The notes beneath the pieces are model-generated. The model made no database searches. It was not told where the DNA came from and worked only from the letters and a program-made list of their open reading frames with translations. A stretch of DNA of 64,000 bases from Hyphococcus luteus (GTDB taxonomy: Bacteria; Pseudomonadota; Alphaproteobacteria; Caulobacterales; Parvularculaceae). Each line of letters starts with the position of its first letter. The stretch's first letter is position 1. The DNA lies in NCBI RefSeq assembly GCF_002943565.1, contig NZ_PJCH01000015.1:682001-746000 (forward strand), given 5' to 3'. A program made the position numbers and the translations under genes. Shown one piece after another: positions 16,187 through 24,199 of this stretch.

Positions 16187-17527
16187 TTACGCCGAATGCA
16201 TGTAGACGGAGCGTTCGTGCGAAAAGGTCTTGAACCCGAAAAACCCGTGATAATTGCCAATGCCGCTCTGGTTCACGCCGCCAAAGGGCAAGCGGTTTTC
16301 CAGGTAGTGAGAGAACACGCCGTTGACGGTGACGCCGCCGGACGAGGTACGAGCGAGCACCTTGTCCACCGTCCCCTGATCCTTGCTGTAGATATAAAGC
16401 GCCAGCGGTTTGTCGCGCGCCTCGATATAACCGATCACCTCATCGATGGAGTCATAGGTCATCACGGGGATCACGGGCGCGAAAATCTCTTCCTGCATGA
16501 TTTTCATTTGAGGCGTGACGTCCGTCAGCATCGTCGGATGGACGGTCAGGTCCGCCTCTTCCAACACGCCGCCCGCAGCGACGCTCGCCCCTTTGGCCAC
16601 CGCGTCGTCAAACATGCCCTTGACGCGCTCGAAGTTCTTTTTGTTGACGATCTGGGCGATGTTTTCCTTCTTGATCTTTCCGTCCGTATAAAGATTTTCT
16701 TTAACACGCGCCGCAAAACCTTGGGCCAGAGCGTCTTTCTGGCCCTCTTTGACGAAGACATAGTCGGGGCAGATACAGGCCTGGCCGCCATTGAACTGTT
16801 TGGCCTGCGCGAGGTCCGCCGCCACCTTGTCGATATCGGCGTTTTCATCGACAATCACCGGCGACTTTCCGCCGAGCTCCAGCGTCACGCTCGAGAGATG
16901 TTTGGCGGCGGCCGCCATGACGATCTTCCCGACACGCGGCGAGCCGGTGAAGAAAATATGGTTGAAGGGCAGCTCAAGAAGCGCTTCCGCGACCGAGACC
17001 TCGCCTTCGAACAGCGCCACTTCCTTTTCGTCAAAAACCTCGCGGATGATCTTTCCCGCCACCGCGGCCGTTGCGGGGCAGAGATCGGTCAGCTTCACCA
17101 TGCAGCAATTGCCGGCGGCGACCGCCGCGGCGAGCGGGCCGAAGGTCAGTCCCAAGGGGAAATTCCATGGCCCCAAAATCAGACACACGCCGCGCGCTTC
17201 ATAAACGATCTTCGCCTTGTCTTCCGGATTGGACGATGGCTGAACCATGGTCGGCTGCATCCACTCATCGAGGTTGTCGATATTGAGCTGGATGTTGCCC
17301 ATCACGCCGCCGACTTCGGTCACGCGAATTTCGGCTTCCGGCTTGCGCGTATCGGTTTGCACGGCGGCGACGATATCGTCGGCGTGCGCTTCCACAGCGG
17401 ATTTCAGTTTCGTGAGTTTCGCCTTGCGCTCCCCGGCGGTCGATGCTTTGACATTCCACTGGTTCTCCTTTTGCAGATCAAAGACCCGCTTCATCTCTTC
17501 GGTTGTTGGTTGAGGCGCGTTAGTCAT
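16187..17527 (-). CDS. Aldehyde dehydrogenase, class 3/coniferyl-aldehyde type
   Basis: A 446-residue NAD(P)+-dependent aldehyde dehydrogenase. Visible motifs: GPWNFPLGLTFGPL (cofactor region), FTGSPRVGK, LELGGKSP with the general-base Glu, GGQACICPDY with the catalytic Cys, EEIFAPVIPV, and the C-terminal PFGGVNQSGIGNYHG...KTFSH typical of class 3 and coniferyl-aldehyde dehydrogenases. No signal peptide; cytoplasmic or membrane-associated. The ATG at 17527 has AGGGAAG upstream; a start 22 residues earlier is possible but lacks such a site. It is monocistronic with its own terminator. The substrate (fatty or aromatic aldehyde) cannot be told from sequence. Confidence 0.92.
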   Translation of the reverse strand: MTNAPQPTTEEMKRVFDLQKENQWNVKASTAGERKAKLTKLKSAVEAHADDIVAAVQTDTRKPEAEIRVTEVGGVMGNIQLNIDNLDEWMQPTMVQPSSNPEDKAKIVYEARGVCLILGPWNFPLGLTFGPLAAAVAAGNCCMVKLTDLCPATAAVAGKIIREVFDEKEVALFEGEVSVAEALLELPFNHIFFTGSPRVGKIVMAAAAKHLSSVTLELGGKSPVIVDENADIDKVAADLAQAKQFNGGQACICPDYVFVKEGQKDALAQGFAARVKENLYTDGKIKKENIAQIVNKKNFERVKGMFDDAVAKGASVAAGGVLEEADLTVHPTMLTDVTPQMKIMQEEIFAPVIPVMTYDSIDEVIGYIEARDKPLALYIYSKDQGTVDKVLARTSSGGVTVNGVFSHYLENRLPFGGVNQSGIGNYHGFFGFKTFSHERSVYMHSA

Positions 17528-17692
17528 AGGAGCTTCCCTGGTTCGAATGTGCGATTTTGGCGTACTAAATTCATGTTTAGCGGCAATCGTCAAACACTGG
17601 AACTCTATTCACTCAGCCCCTTCTCTTAGACGCTATTTCAAGTTCAGTTGGGGACGCCGCCGACGCGGGCGGATGGTTCAACACCGGCGACA

Positions 17693-17723
17693 TCGCGACG
17701 CGATTGTCCGCGAGCGATATGAT
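17693..17723 (+). repeat. Short dispersed repeat, copy 1
   Basis: The core GCGATTGTCCGCGAGCGATA followed by TGATGA recurs at 25571-25596 with one change (TATGATGA versus TACGATGA). Both copies read RLSASD-M in the same frame, though neither lies in a convincing gene. Confidence 0.55.
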
Positions 17724-17884
17724 GACGGGGTCCGGCGGGATGGGAATATGTCTTCCGATTAAGCGAATGAAAATATACTCTTGCCAAGCTGCAACCTGTT
17801 GCGGCTAATACTCTGGGGCGCCAAATCAGCCAACAAAACAGGCATCATAATTGAGTTATCGTCATCATAAGAACCTTAGCCCGC

Positions 17885-17949
17885 AAAGCTGCTGCGATGG
17901 CGCCGCAATCTGTCAGCGAATAGTCAGGAAAACCTGACAAAGCTGCTGC
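17885..17949 (+). promoter_or_regulatory. Operator region of the two-component/metal-efflux operon
   Basis: Three nested repeats precede the regulator ATG. A direct repeat AAAGCTGCTGC occurs at 17885-17895 and 17939-17949. A direct repeat GTCAG occurs at 17912-17916 and 17923-17927 (11-bp step, the usual OmpR-family spacing). A perfect inverted repeat GTCAGG-AAAA-CCTGAC occupies 17923-17938. The GTCAG-N6-GTCAG pair recurs before the adaptor gene, supporting autoregulation. Confidence 0.55.
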
Positions 17950-17972
17950 AATAAGAATAAGCTCAGGCCGCT

Positions 17973-18644
17973 ATGCGCGTTCTACTGATTGAAGACAACG
18001 CCGATTTCGCGTCCCTGCTCGCCGAAGGCCTGGACAAGCGTTCCATCGCTTCCGAGCACGCTCCGACTCTGAAAGCCGCCGCCTTGCGTCTTTCCGACAA
18101 TGCCTATGACGCGATCATTCTCGATCTCGGCCTGCCCGACGGCGACGGCGTCGACTGGCTGAACAGCCTGCGCGACGACCGCCCGCCGGTTTTGATCCTT
18201 TCAGCGCGCGGCGCCCTGCCGGAGCGCATTCTCGGCCTTGATTCCGGGGCCGACGACTATCTTGTCAAACCGGCCGAAATCGACGAGATCGCCGCCCGGC
18301 TGCGCGCCTTGCTGCGCCGGCCCGGATCGCGCGACCCGGTGATTTTAAGCGCCGGCGCCCTGACCTTCGATCCGGTCAGCCGCGAAGTGAAATATGAAGA
18401 CCGGCCCATCGCGTTGGGCCGCAAGGAAACGGATTTTCTCGAACTCCTGATGCGCCGCGCCGGCAAGGTCGTGCCGCGCGAGTCCATTGAAGCCGTGCTT
18501 TACGGACTGGAGGACGCGGTGACGCCGAACGCCTTGGAGGCGCTCGCGTCGCGCCTGCGCCGGCGGCTGGCCGAAGCCGGCGCCGACAACAGCCTTCATA
18601 CGGTCCGAGGCGTCGGTTATTTCATCAAGGGAGATCCGTCATGA
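17973..18644 (+). CDS. OmpR-family response regulator of a metal-efflux operon
   Basis: A 223-residue transcription factor. The receiver domain (~1-115) has the acidic pair at LLIEDN, phosphoacceptor Asp in AIILDLGLPDGDG, conserved Ser/Thr in LILSARG and Lys in YLVKPAE. The winged-helix DNA-binding domain (~125-223) ends with the HTVRGVGYFIK strand typical of OmpR/PhoB members. It is most like QseB/TctD/CusR-type regulators. The ATG is at 17973; the stop overlaps the kinase start by 4 bp. The downstream RND efflux genes are the probable regulon, bound at the GTCAG-N6-GTCAG sites. Confidence 0.92.
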   Translation: MRVLLIEDNADFASLLAEGLDKRSIASEHAPTLKAAALRLSDNAYDAIILDLGLPDGDGVDWLNSLRDDRPPVLILSARGALPERILGLDSGADDYLVKPAEIDEIAARLRALLRRPGSRDPVILSAGALTFDPVSREVKYEDRPIALGRKETDFLELLMRRAGKVVPRESIEAVLYGLEDAVTPNALEALASRLRRRLAEAGADNSLHTVRGVGYFIKGDPS

Positions 18645-19666
18645 CGCGCTCCATCGGCGGACAGATCGCCGTCGGCCTCGTCGTCGCCGGCGCCGTCAGC
18701 GCCGGCGTTCTTGTTGCCTTGGTGGGGCATCAATACGGCTTTTTCAGTGAACACCCCCCGCCCGCGGCGGCGACATGGATGGAGATCGTCGATCACGTTC
18801 TCATTCCGCTCGCCGTGTTCCTGCTCTTGTTCGGGCTGGGCGCCTTCTGGGTCATCAGGCATGTGACGCGCCGCCTGAAAGCCGCGACGCGCGACGTGGT
18901 CGCCGCAGCGGAACGGCTGGAAAGTTACGATGCAAGCGGCAACGCCCTGCCGGCCGAGATCGAACCGTTCGCAAAAGCCGTTTCGCAACTCACCGCCAAA
19001 CTCGAAACCTATGCGCGCCGGCAGGAAGCCTTTGCGATGGATGCGGCGCATGAGCTGAAAACCCCGCTGGCCGTCCTCGCGCTCGAACTCGACAAGTTGC
19101 CGCAGGAGGATGCGGCGCGGCTGCGCAAGCAATTGAACGCGATGAGCGACATGGTCGAACAGTTTCTGCTTCTGGCGCGCAGCCAGTCCGAGGAATCACT
19201 GGCCAAACAGCCGCCGGCGGATCTTCACGCTGTCGCCCGCCGGATTGCGGCCGAGCTTGCGCCCGCCGCCGTCGCCGAAGGCAAGACCATCGCCTTTCAG
19301 TCAAACGGCGCGCCGCAACAGGTCACAGGGCTCGAAGAAGCGATCGCCGCAGCGGTGCGCACGCTCGCCGTCAATGCGATCCGGGCGACGCCGGAAGGCG
19401 GCGAAATCGTCATCGAAGCCGGGCCGGGCCCCACCGTCAGCGTCTATGACGGCGGCGAAGGCCTCGATGCAAAGGCGCTCGATGCGTTGAAAGCGCGCGG
19501 CGTGCGCGCCGACCGCGCCCCCGGCGGCGGCGCAGGGCTCGGTCTCGCCATCGCCGACCGCATCGCCGAGGCGCATGGCGGCGAAGTGCAGACCGCAATG
19601 CCCGACCGGGCCGGCGTGCGGCTGTGTTTCGACGCCGCTTGCAAACGCAATTCACAGTCAGGTTAA
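18641..19666 (+). CDS. Sensor histidine kinase of a metal-efflux operon
   Basis: A 341-residue membrane kinase paired with the regulator just upstream. Two helices (~8-30 and ~50-72) enclose a periplasmic loop of only ~20 residues (HQYGFFSEHPPPAAATWM), so sensing is probably at or within the membrane or through a metal-binding loop. A HAMP-like linker precedes the H-box (AAHELKTPLAVL), N-box (LAVNAIRATPEGGE), G1 (DGGEGLD) and G2 (GGGAGLGLAIAD). It should autophosphorylate on His and phosphorylate the adjacent regulator. The stop lies inside the putative operator of the adaptor gene. Confidence 0.92.
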   Translation: MTRSIGGQIAVGLVVAGAVSAGVLVALVGHQYGFFSEHPPPAAATWMEIVDHVLIPLAVFLLLFGLGAFWVIRHVTRRLKAATRDVVAAAERLESYDASGNALPAEIEPFAKAVSQLTAKLETYARRQEAFAMDAAHELKTPLAVLALELDKLPQEDAARLRKQLNAMSDMVEQFLLLARSQSEESLAKQPPADLHAVARRIAAELAPAAVAEGKTIAFQSNGAPQQVTGLEEAIAAAVRTLAVNAIRATPEGGEIVIEAGPGPTVSVYDGGEGLDAKALDALKARGVRADRAPGGGAGLGLAIADRIAEAHGGEVQTAMPDRAGVRLCFDAACKRNSQSG

Positions 19667-19672
19667 TGTCAG
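19657..19672 (+). promoter_or_regulatory. Second GTCAG-N6-GTCAG operator, before the adaptor gene
   Basis: GTCAG at 19657-19661 and 19668-19672 repeats the 11-bp-step arrangement found before the regulator gene. It overlaps the kinase stop codon and lies 58 bp upstream of the adaptor ATG, where an internal promoter would be expected. Confidence 0.5.
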
Positions 19673-19730
19673 CAAAGCCAACGTAACAACGATCCCCGCG
19701 AGGTATGAAGCAATCGTGGGAATCCTTGGA

Positions 19731-20795
19731 ATGATGGCGCAAAACTTCCTTCGGGCGGGAATTTTTCTTCTGGCCGCATGGGCCGCTCATGCGCCCGCCG
19801 CCGCGCAACGCGAAATCGAGATGTCGCCCGCTTCGCGCATGGCGCTGGGCGTCGAGACGGCGACGGTCGCAACCGCGACGGCGTCCGAAGGCGTCAGCGC
19901 CCCGGCGATGGTCATCGCGCCGAACGGCGCCCTGAAGGCCGCCGCCTCGCCTTTTGACGGCGTCATGGTCGAAGCCCTGAAAACGCCGGGCAGCGATATC
20001 AAAGCCGGCGACCCGCTCGCCGTCATCTACAGCGCCTCTTACGCGGACGCCGCTTCCGAGCTTGAGGCCCGCCGCCTCACCATGGCGCATATGGCGCATC
20101 TCGCAGAACGCGCCGACGAGCTTTTGAAACTGGGGTTGAGATCGGAACAGGAAGCCGACGAAGCCCATCACGACGCCATCTCGGCGCAGCTTTCTTATGA
20201 AGCCTTGCAGGAGCAACTCGAATATGTCCGGCGCGGCGGCCAGCCCGGCCAGTTCGTGCTAACCGCGCCCGCCGCCGGGATCGTCACGCATGTTCGCCCC
20301 GGCGCGGGCGAAATGATCGACGCCGGCGCGCCGGTCATCTCCATTCTCGCCGGCGACGTTTTCTGGGCGCGCGCGCAAGTGTCGGAGCGCCACGGCGCTA
20401 CGCTGAAGCCCGGCGCGCCCGTAACCGTTGAAAACATTTCCGCAAAAGGGCGCATCGTCTCCGTCGATCCTGAAATCGACCCGGCCACGCGCTCGCTCAA
20501 TGTCGTGGCCGAACTTCCCCCGGTGCGCACATGGCGGCTCGGCGCCATGCTGACGCTGTCCTTCGAAACGGCGCCGGGCGAAGGCGCTCTTCTGGTCCCG
20601 TCAAAAGCGATCGTGAGACTTGGCGGCGCCGACGTCGTCTTTGTCGAAACGGAGGAAGGGTTTCTAACGACGCCGGTCGACGTGGTTTCCCGCTCGCGTC
20701 AGGACGCGCTGATCCGCGGCGGCGCTCTCGTGCAAGGCGACAAAGTCGCCGTCTCCGGCCTGGCCGCACTCAAAAACATCGCTAGCGGAGTCTAA
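19731..20795 (+). CDS. RND efflux periplasmic adaptor (CusB/CzcB type)
   Basis: A 354-residue membrane-fusion protein with a signal peptide (FLRAGIFLLAAWAAHAPAAAQ). It has the CusB/CzcB layout: lipoyl half (SPFDGVMVEALKTPGSDIKAGDPL), a short alpha hairpin (~110-165), the second lipoyl half (APAAGIVTHVRPGAGEMIDAGAPV), a beta-barrel and a membrane-proximal domain. It is shorter than many CusB proteins and has no clear N-terminal Met-rich metal site. It links the RND pump to the outer-membrane factor encoded three genes on. The ATG at 19731 was chosen, with another ATG next to it; an earlier start would overlap the kinase gene. The gap to the RND gene is 3 bp. Confidence 0.9.
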   Translation: MMAQNFLRAGIFLLAAWAAHAPAAAQREIEMSPASRMALGVETATVATATASEGVSAPAMVIAPNGALKAAASPFDGVMVEALKTPGSDIKAGDPLAVIYSASYADAASELEARRLTMAHMAHLAERADELLKLGLRSEQEADEAHHDAISAQLSYEALQEQLEYVRRGGQPGQFVLTAPAAGIVTHVRPGAGEMIDAGAPVISILAGDVFWARAQVSERHGATLKPGAPVTVENISAKGRIVSVDPEIDPATRSLNVVAELPPVRTWRLGAMLTLSFETAPGEGALLVPSKAIVRLGGADVVFVETEEGFLTTPVDVVSRSRQDALIRGGALVQGDKVAVSGLAALKNIASGV

Positions 20796-20798
20796 TCC

Positions 20799-23700
20799 AT
20801 GCTGGACCGGCTGATCGCTTTTTCGCTGACCCAGCGGATGTTCATTCTCGGCCTCGCGGCGCTTCTCGCCGCGGCGGGGGCGATGGCGGCGCTGCGCCTT
20901 CCCATCGACGCCTTCCCCGAAATCGCGCCGACCCAGGTCAAGATCATCATGAAGGCGCCCGGCATGACGCCGGAAGAGGTTGAGTCGCGCGTCGTGCGGC
21001 CGCTCGAGATGGAGCTTCTCGGCATCCCCCGCCAGAAAATCATGCGGGCCAAGACGAAATACGCCATCGCCGACATCACCATCGATTTTGAGGACGGAAC
21101 CGACGTCTACTGGGCGCGCCAGCAGGTGAGCGAACGCCTCGCCGCCGTCCTGCCGGATCTGCCGTCGACGGTGTCGGGCGGCCTTGCGCCGATCTCGACA
21201 GCGCTCTCCGAACTTTTCATGTTCACCATCGAAGGCGGCGACCTTTCCCTTGAAGAACGGCGCTCGCTCCTCGACTGGGTGATCCGGCCGAGCCTTCGCA
21301 CCCTGCCCGGCGTTGCGGATGTGAACGCGCTCGGCGGGCGCGTGCGCACTTTCAACGTGGCGCCGGACGAGGCCGCCATGGCCGCCGCCGGCGTCAGCCT
21401 CGACGCGTTGCGCGCCGCGCTGGAGCAGAACAATCGCAATGACGGGGCCGGACGCCTCGCCGACGGCGAGGAAACCCTCGTCGTGCGCAGCCTCGGCGCC
21501 GTCGACACGGCCAAGGACATCGAAACGCTGGTGGTGCGGCGCGCGCAAACCGGCGTCGTGCGCGTCGGCGACGTGGCGGGCGTCACAACCGATTCGCTGA
21601 CGCGCTACGGCTCGGTCACCAAGGACGGCGAAGGCGAAGCCGTTGAAGGCATTGTCGTTGCGTTACGGGGCGCGGACGCGCGCAAAGTGGTCGCCGGCGT
21701 CGAGGCAAGGCTTGAAGAGCTCGCCGCTGGCTTTCCCGAAGGCGTCGAGGTCAAAGCCTTTTACAACCGTTCCGACCTCATCGAAAAAGCCGTCAGCACC
21801 GTCACCGAAGCGCTCATTATCGCCGTGGTTCTCGTGATCGGCTTGTTGCTTCTCTTCCTGAACAATCTGCGCGCGGCGCTCGTCGTCACGCTGATCCTGC
21901 CCTTTTCGGCCCTCGCCGCCTTTTTGCTGATGCGAGGCTTCGGCATGTCGGCGAACCTCATGAGCCTCGGCGGCCTCGCCATCGCCATCGGCATGATCGT
22001 CGACGGCGCCATCGTCGTCACCGAAAACGCCGTCGAACGGCTGAACGAAGGCGGGCGCGCGAACAAGCTGCACGTCATTTATCGCGCGGCGGCGGAAGTC
22101 GCAGCGCCCACGGCGGCGGGCACCTTGATCATCTGTCTCGTCTTCATGCCGCTCCTTACCCTGCAAGGGCTGGAAGGCAAACTGTTCGCGCCGGTCGCGC
22201 TCTCTATCATTTTCGCGCTCGGCTCGGCGCTCATTCTGGCCCTCACCCTGATCCCGGTGCTCGCCGCTTTCCTCTTGAAAACCGCCCACTCGAAGGAAGC
22301 GCCGATCATGCGCTTGATCACGCCGGCTTATGAACGCCTCCTCGGCGCTGCGATGGCCCGTCCCTGGCCGGTCTATGTCGCGGCGGGCGTCGCCGTCGCG
22401 CTGGCGGTCGTCAGCTACCTTTCCGTCGGCAAGACCTTCATGCCGACGATGAATGAAGGCGCCGTCGTCATGCAGGCGGCGTCGCTTCCCTCCATCAATC
22501 TCGACCAGAGCCAGGCCGACGACATGCGCATTCAACGCGCGCTGATCGACCGCGTGCCGGAGGTCAAACACGTTATCGCCCGCGTCGGCTCCGACGAACT
22601 CGGTCTCGACCCCATGAGCCTCAATGAAAGCGACATGTTCCTGGAGCTGGCGCCGCGCTCGGAATGGCGCGGACCGGACACGGAATGGCTCGTCGGTGAA
22701 ATGCGCGCCGTGATGGACGATTTTCAAGGGATCGAAACCTCTTTTACGCAGCCCATTGAAATGCGCGTTTCGGAAATGCTCACCGGCTCGCGCGGCGACG
22801 TCGCCGTGAAAATATTCGGCCCCGACGGCGCGACCCTTGCGGAACTGGCCGGTCAGATCGAAACCGCGCTCACCGGCGTTCCCGGCGCGGCGGATGTCTT
22901 CACCACCTCGAACGATGTGGCGGAATATCTTCAGATCGACATCGATCCGGAGCGCGCCGGACGCTTCGGCCTCGACGTTTTATCCGTGCAGGACGAACTG
23001 CGCGCGCGTCTTGAGGGCGTCAAAGCCGGCGAAGTGATCGAGCCCGGCCGGCGCACGCCCATTGTGATCCGCGCCGATGCGGACAGGGCCGCGGATGTCT
23101 ACGGCTTCGCCGATGCAAGGCTGGTGACGCCGGATGGCGGCGTCGTGCCGCTTTCCGATGTGGCGCATGTGGAGCGCGCCGAAGGGCTCGCCGCCGTCGA
23201 CCGGGAAAACGGGTCGCGTTACGCGGTCGTGCAGGCTTTCGTGTCGGGCCGCGATCTTGTGAGCTTTGTCGAGGACGCCAAGGCCGCCGTCGCCGCCATG
23301 GGAGGCCTGCCCGCAGGCTACCGGCTGACCTGGGGCGGCGAATTCGAGAACCAGCAGCGCGCCGCGGCGCAGCTTTCGGTCATGGTGCCCTTGTCGCTGG
23401 CGCTGATCTTCGTGGTTCTGTTCGCGACGCTTCGCTCCCTGCGTCAGGCGTTTCTCATTCTTTTCAACATTCCCTTCGCGCTTGTCGGCGGCATTATCGC
23501 GCTGACCCTGTCGGGACAATATCTTTCCGTGCCTGCTTCCGTGGGCTTCATCGCGCTCCTTGGCATTGCAGTTTTGAACGGTCTTGTGCTCGTCACCTAT
23601 TTCAACGATCTGCGCACGCTTGGTCTTGGCGTCGACGAAGCAGTGAAACAGGGCGGCGCGCGGCGGCTGCGCCCGGTGTTGATGACGGCGGCGACGGCGA

Positions 23701-23906
23701 CCTTCGGGCTCGTCCCGCTGCTCTTTGCTTCGGGGCCGGGCTCGGAGATCCAGCGCCCGCTCGCCATTGTCGTCATCGGCGGCCTTTTCACGTCAACCAT
23801 TCTCACGCTGTTCCTCTTGCCGCTGCTGTACCGGCGCTTCGGCGCCGAATCCGCCGCCGAAACATTTCATAAGGAGGTTGCATGGATGCGCCCTTACGCA
23901 AGCTGA
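20799..23906 (+). CDS. Heavy-metal RND efflux pump (CusA/CzcA family)
   Basis: A 1035-residue inner-membrane proton antiporter with the 12-helix, two-loop RND plan: helix 1 at ~12-32 (with PIDAFPEIAPTQVKI after it, typical of heavy-metal RNDs), helices 2-6 at ~335-490, and a second repeat with helices ~530-550 and ~865-1020. Helix 4 carries GMIVDGAIVVTENAVERL, the HME-family signature with its charged residues. It would expel divalent or monovalent metal ions from periplasm or cytoplasm; the metal cannot be fixed from sequence, though the DUF3240 companion favours Cus/Czc-type loci. Operon: adaptor, pump, DUF3240, outer-membrane factor. Its 3' end overlaps the DUF3240 gene by 25 bp. Confidence 0.95.
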   Translation: MLDRLIAFSLTQRMFILGLAALLAAAGAMAALRLPIDAFPEIAPTQVKIIMKAPGMTPEEVESRVVRPLEMELLGIPRQKIMRAKTKYAIADITIDFEDGTDVYWARQQVSERLAAVLPDLPSTVSGGLAPISTALSELFMFTIEGGDLSLEERRSLLDWVIRPSLRTLPGVADVNALGGRVRTFNVAPDEAAMAAAGVSLDALRAALEQNNRNDGAGRLADGEETLVVRSLGAVDTAKDIETLVVRRAQTGVVRVGDVAGVTTDSLTRYGSVTKDGEGEAVEGIVVALRGADARKVVAGVEARLEELAAGFPEGVEVKAFYNRSDLIEKAVSTVTEALIIAVVLVIGLLLLFLNNLRAALVVTLILPFSALAAFLLMRGFGMSANLMSLGGLAIAIGMIVDGAIVVTENAVERLNEGGRANKLHVIYRAAAEVAAPTAAGTLIICLVFMPLLTLQGLEGKLFAPVALSIIFALGSALILALTLIPVLAAFLLKTAHSKEAPIMRLITPAYERLLGAAMARPWPVYVAAGVAVALAVVSYLSVGKTFMPTMNEGAVVMQAASLPSINLDQSQADDMRIQRALIDRVPEVKHVIARVGSDELGLDPMSLNESDMFLELAPRSEWRGPDTEWLVGEMRAVMDDFQGIETSFTQPIEMRVSEMLTGSRGDVAVKIFGPDGATLAELAGQIETALTGVPGAADVFTTSNDVAEYLQIDIDPERAGRFGLDVLSVQDELRARLEGVKAGEVIEPGRRTPIVIRADADRAADVYGFADARLVTPDGGVVPLSDVAHVERAEGLAAVDRENGSRYAVVQAFVSGRDLVSFVEDAKAAVAAMGGLPAGYRLTWGGEFENQQRAAAQLSVMVPLSLALIFVVLFATLRSLRQAFLILFNIPFALVGGIIALTLSGQYLSVPASVGFIALLGIAVLNGLVLVTYFNDLRTLGLGVDEAVKQGGARRLRPVLMTAATATFGLVPLLFASGPGSEIQRPLAIVVIGGLFTSTILTLFLLPLLYRRFGAESAAETFHKEVAWMRPYAS

Positions 23907-24199
23907 CAATCGTCTGTCCACGAGAAGTCGAGGCGGTGCTGGCGGATGCGCTCGACGCTATGGAGCCGTCCGTGCCGGGCTACACGCTGGTTGAAGCCCA
24001 TGGCCGCGGCGCGGCGATGCATTCGGCCTCGGCCGTGGAGAAGGTCCGCGGCGCCCTGCGCACGGCGATGTTCATTCTCATCCTGCCGCGCGAGCGCGTC
24101 GAAGACGTTACAGAGACGGTTCGCGGCGCCTGCCCGCGCCCGCAGATCTCTTATTGGGTGGAACCGGTTGAAGACTTCGGACGGCTTGCAGATGCGTAG
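23882..24199 (+). CDS. DUF3240 (PII-like) protein of the metal-efflux operon
   Basis: A 105-residue soluble protein with a ferredoxin-like/PII-like pattern (two beta-alpha-beta units, no signal peptide). VPGYTLVEAHGRG and the C-terminal ISYWVEPVEDFGRL match DUF3240, a family found mostly inside Cus/Czc operons and thought to be related to PII or CutA sensors. A cytoplasmic metal-sensing or pump-modulating role is inference. The ATG at 23882 lies inside the end of the pump gene with GGAGG-like sequence (AAGGAGGTTGC) just upstream. Its stop overlaps the next ATG by 8 bp. Confidence 0.8.
   Translation: MDAPLRKLTIVCPREVEAVLADALDAMEPSVPGYTLVEAHGRGAAMHSASAVEKVRGALRTAMFILILPRERVEDVTETVRGACPRPQISYWVEPVEDFGRLADA

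Larger units (their letters stand above)
17528..17972. other. Intergenic stretch with gene remnant, short repeat and regulatory sites
   Basis: No intact gene is seen in these 445 bases. A plus-strand segment at ~17668-17700 encodes GGWFNTGDIAT, the hallmark of acyl-CoA synthetases, but nothing else of such a gene, so it may be a decayed fragment. It runs directly into a ~26-bp sequence repeated near 25570. The right end carries the operator-like repeats of the two-component system. Confidence 0.5.

Noticed and set aside
16025-17629. 534-codon plus-strand frame opposite the aldehyde dehydrogenase
   Set aside because: The minus strand encodes all dehydrogenase motifs; the plus frame is a shadow.
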